Below are positions 61,845 through 64,000 of a stretch of 64,000 bases of DNA, in pieces. The stretch covers positions 50,542 through 114,541 of the forward strand of contig JACPCR010000070.1 of NCBI GenBank assembly GCA_016179685.1, in the 5' to 3' direction. Below the pieces are notes generated by a model, which was not told the DNA's origin, searched no databases, and saw only the letters and a list, made by a program, of their open reading frames with translations. A program made the position numbers and the translations under genes. How positions within the stretch are numbered: position 1 is the stretch's first letter; every line of letters begins with the position of its first letter. Source of the stretch: Planctomycetota bacterium (GTDB lineage Bacteria > Planctomycetota > PUPC01 > JACPCR01).

Positions 61845-62983
61845 TCGAGCGTCCTCAGCCCATCCGCCACGCTCATGCGCAGGCTCGTCCACGTCGGCGG
61901 AAGCGCAGTCACCAGCCCAAGAGCCGCGGCCACGAGCAACCCGGTCAAGAGGATGTGAGGAGTGACCTCGAATCGCGTGACGATGCCCTGTGTGGCATCG
62001 AGCACATCCATCTGGCTGAAGATGAGCTTCGCTCCGAAACAGCCCAAAAGACCCCCGGTAAAGGATAGAAAGAACGATTCGGCCAGAATGAGCCCGAAAA
62101 TTTGGCGGCCGTCGAACCCCAGCGCTTTCAGCACGGCTACCTCGCACAACCGTTCCCGAATGGCCATGTTCATCGTCCCCGCAGTCACCAGCACCATGGT
62201 CAGACCAATGGCGCTGCACAGGGACCCGATGAGAAGGCGAACGTTGCCGAGCATCTCCACGAAACTGAGTTGGAACGCCCGTTCCGTTTCCGTCTTCGTC
62301 TCGGCTGACGAATTCCTGAACATCGCGTCGATCGCCCGGATCACCGGGGCTGCGCTCTCCGGCCGGTCCACCTTGACCCAGAACGTGCCAACCTTTCCAA
62401 AATGCCCGAGCAGGTCATCCAGGTATTCATGGTGAAAAAAAAGGTTGTTCTCTTCAATCCCTCCCGTGTAAATCCCTCGCACCGTCAGTTCCAGGTCCAC
62501 TGGCCACAGATCGCCCTGGATCAAGAGACGATCGCCCAGTTTGAATCCAAATCGATCGACCGTCCATTTCCCCACCACGCAGGCCGTTTTCTCCCTCTGG
62601 AAGGCCGCAATCTGGTCCGGAGGCACCGAAAGCTCGTGGAAAATCTTGAAAAGAACCTGCGGATCGCATGCGAACTGCGGAAAGAAATTCTTCGGGTCCT
62701 GGTAGATGCCTCCGAACCAGGTGAAGGGCATGCTGCACTCGACACCCGGCAGGCTCTCGATGCGCGCCCGGTAGCGGCCTGGCAGGACGTTGCCCAGCGA
62801 AACCTTGTGCCGCACCGCCAGTCGCAGCGCTGTTCCCTCCGCCTTCGGCGGAGAGGTCAGTTCACGCAGCACCGTTAACAACGTGCAAAACAAGAACAGA
62901 CAAATCCCCACGCTCAGGATGGTCAGAAACGACCTCCTCCGGTTTCGCAGAGCGTTGCGGATCACAAAGCCTGGAACGGTCAT
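61841..62983 (-). CDS. FtsX/MacB-like ABC transporter permease (second)
   Basis: A 380-residue permease with helix about 17-38, an extracytoplasmic domain with [20 protein letters not shown], and three C-terminal helices. [26 protein letters not shown] is the FtsX segment (core [18 protein letters not shown]). The ATG overlaps the ATPase stop by 4 nt, so the two are coupled. Confidence 0.9.
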   Translation of the reverse strand: MTVPGFVIRNALRNRRRSFLTILSVGICLFLFCTLLTVLRELTSPPKAEGTALRLAVRHKVSLGNVLPGRYRARIESLPGVECSMPFTWFGGIYQDPKNFFPQFACDPQVLFKIFHELSVPPDQIAAFQREKTACVVGKWTVDRFGFKLGDRLLIQGDLWPVDLELTVRGIYTGGIEENNLFFHHEYLDDLLGHFGKVGTFWVKVDRPESAAPVIRAIDAMFRNSSAETKTETERAFQLSFVEMLGNVRLLIGSLCSAIGLTMVLVTAGTMNMAIRERLCEVAVLKALGFDGRQIFGLILAESFFLSFTGGLLGCFGAKLIFSQMDVLDATQGIVTRFEVTPHILLTGLLVAAALGLVTALPPTWTSLRMSVADGLRTLD

Positions 62984-63678
62984 CGCTGCCTCGACTCACA
63001 GACAAGCTGCAATCGGCCTTTCTCAAGCTGGACCGTCCGAGTCCCAAAAGCGGCCGCGCGGGGGTCGTGCGTCACCAGGATCACGGTCTTACCCGCCTCC
63101 CCGTGAAGCCGCTGGAGAAGCACCATCACATCGTGCGCCGAGTGAGCGTCCAGGTTGCCCGTCGGCTCATCCGCAATCACCAGCGCCGGGTCCGTCACCA
63201 GCGCCCGAGCAATCGCTACGCGCTGTTCCTGCCCCCCGGAAAGCTGCCGCGGCAAATGGGCCATCCTGTCGTCAAGCCCCACCAGCGACAGCGCCAGCTC
63301 CACGTGCGCCTTGCGCTCCCGGGCCGACAAGGACATCAGCAGCAGCGGCAACTCCACGTTTTCGTAGGCGGTCAGCACCGGAATCAGATTGAAGGTCTGA
63401 AATACGAAGCCCACGTTGCGATTGCGCCACTCCGCCAGGTCAGACTCCCCCAAGGCCGCCAGGTCCGTTCCCAGCACCCTGCAGCCGCCCGACGTCTGCT
63501 GATCAATTCCCCCGATGATGTGAAGCAGCGTGGACTTCCCTGAGCCCGACGGCCCCATCAACGCCAGAAACTCCCCTTGCCCGATCTCCAGGTCGATGTC
63601 CTGCAGCGCAGCCACCTCCACGTCGCCCTGGCGGAAAACCTTCGAAAGCTTGCGGGCGCACACGATCGGCTCTTTCAT
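62980..63678 (-). CDS. ABC transporter ATPase (LolD/MacB type)
   Basis: A 232-residue nucleotide-binding subunit from the ATG giving [19 protein letters not shown]. Walker [11 protein letters not shown]-loop [10 protein letters not shown], signature [15 protein letters not shown], Walker [15 protein letters not shown]-loop VILVTHDP. The TFNLIP and NLDAHS features place it in the LolD/MacB/FtsE-like branch, which drives lipoprotein release or export by mechanotransmission. The order ATPase, permease, permease, adaptor on one strand supports a complete system. Confidence 0.94.
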   Translation of the reverse strand: MKEPIVCARKLSKVFRQGDVEVAALQDIDLEIGQGEFLALMGPSGSGKSTLLHIIGGIDQQTSGGCRVLGTDLAALGESDLAEWRNRNVGFVFQTFNLIPVLTAYENVELPLLLMSLSARERKAHVELALSLVGLDDRMAHLPRQLSGGQEQRVAIARALVTDPALVIADEPTGNLDAHSAHDVMVLLQRLHGEAGKTVILVTHDPRAAAFGTRTVQLEKGRLQLVCESRQR

Positions 63679-63830
63679 GGCCAGGCATCTTGCTTCAAGG
63701 GTGAGCATCCTGAGAATTGAAGCATCGAGAGAAACGCCTCATGAAATCCGCTGCGCGCATCCGGCTCGTCGATTTCAGAACGGTAAAAACGCTCACCCCG
63801 GCCATGCCCTCCGCCGCGGCTACTCCTGCG

Positions 63831-63900
63831 GCGTCTCCTGCGGCTGCTCCACGGGCGTCTCCTGCGGCTGCTCCACGGGCGTCTCCTGCGGCTGCTCCTG
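63831..63900. repeat. 24-bp tandem repeat, about 2.9 units
   Basis: GCGTCTCCTGCGGCTGCTCC followed by ACGG repeats at 63831, 63855 and 63879. The minus strand would read QPQETPVE repeats ending in TAG, but a stop shortly upstream leaves only a ~40-residue frame with no good start. I treat it as non-coding or a gene remnant. Confidence 0.6.
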
Positions 63901-63903
63901 ACC

Positions 63904-64000
63904 TAAGGGCCTGTCAAGAAATAACCTGTGCAATTTGGAGGCCTAGATTTGAGCCGGATGCGAGGCGCGACGACGATGGCGTATCCGTAGGATACGTCGA
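63904..64000. repeat. Probable dispersed element running off the window
   Basis: TAAGGGCCTGTCAAGAAATA, ACCTGTGCAATTTGGAGG and GATGCGAGGCGCGACGACG, with the small palindrome CGTATCC-GTA-GGATACG near the edge. The composition is intergenic, and the motif string resembles multi-copy non-coding elements I associate with planctomycete-like genomes. It has no second copy inside this window. Confidence 0.35.

Noticed and set aside
63530..63901. Plus-strand frame ending in GVSCGCST repeats
   Set aside because: Overlaps the ATPase start antisense; the repeats are a 24-bp tandem array with no support for translation.

Overview
The window is GC-rich bacterial chromosomal DNA with long intergenic palindromes and very long antisense open frames. 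The ribosomal proteins, RNA polymerase alpha subunit, SecY, A-type haem-copper oxidase and Asp/Val tRNAs are all bacterial. A GH95-like enzyme, a mandelate-racemase-family enzyme, a PhyH dioxygenase, a giant TPR/alpha-2-macroglobulin protein, a toroid (prenyltransferase-like) protein and CACGGAG-type palindromes suggest an uncultured heterotroph of the Planctomycetota/Hydrogenedentota/Sumerlaeota kind. That placement is inference; no 16S rRNA gene is present.

Layout. 1-10.8 kb: scattered metabolic genes (GH95-like hydrolase, decayed RelE/ParE toxin, class II fumarase, two unknown proteins, tRNA-Asp, a broken TIM-barrel-type gene, an amidohydrolase, a small unknown protein). 10.8-17.5 kb: secreted nuclease, a sugar ABC importer made of two unusual proteins (a MalG-like permease with a large insert and a binding protein fused to a MalF-like permease), and pyruvate kinase. 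18.4-24.2 kb: an Rrf2 regulator translationally coupled to a cupredoxin, followed by aa3-type cytochrome oxidase subunits II, I, III, III' and IV and a small CxxC membrane protein. 24.5-37.6 kb: a glycosidase-like unknown protein, the 2687-residue TPR/A2M protein, an HlyD-like adaptor and a secreted toroid protein. 37.9-41.8 kb: PhyH dioxygenase, enolase-superfamily dehydratase/racemase, LON-domain protein, and a GT2 polyprenol-phosphate glycosyltransferase.

41.9-58.4 kb (minus strand) is one co-directional block of translation genes: rpsJ, rplD, rplW, rplB, rpsS, rplV, rpsC, rplP, rpmC, rpsQ, rplN, rplX, tRNA-Val, rplE, rpsN, rpsH, rplF, rplR, rpsE, rplO, secY, infA, rpmJ, rpsM, rpsK, rpsD, rpoA, rplQ, infC, rpmI, rplT, pheS. 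A good sigma70-type promoter precedes rpsJ. rplC, normally between rpsJ and rplD, is absent, and only a 14-codon tail resembling its 3' end remains. rpmD, adk, map and pheT are also absent from their usual places, and rplO encodes only the N-terminal part of L15. 58.5-63.7 kb: an ABC export or lipoprotein-release type system (adaptor, two FtsX-like permeases, ATPase), interrupted between the permeases by 500 bp of palindromes.

The strongest unexplained signal is the intergenic DNA. At least three dispersed repeat families occur: palindromes with an AAGTGC...GCACTT apex that abut stop codons and sit next to a GGGAGGGGTTTCC-like motif; a ~193-bp element (two full forward copies, one reverse copy, one partial); and a CACGGAG palindromic element. 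Together with the decayed genes they suggest a genome shaped by small mobile or palindromic elements and by deletions, although assembly artefacts cannot be excluded from sequence alone.
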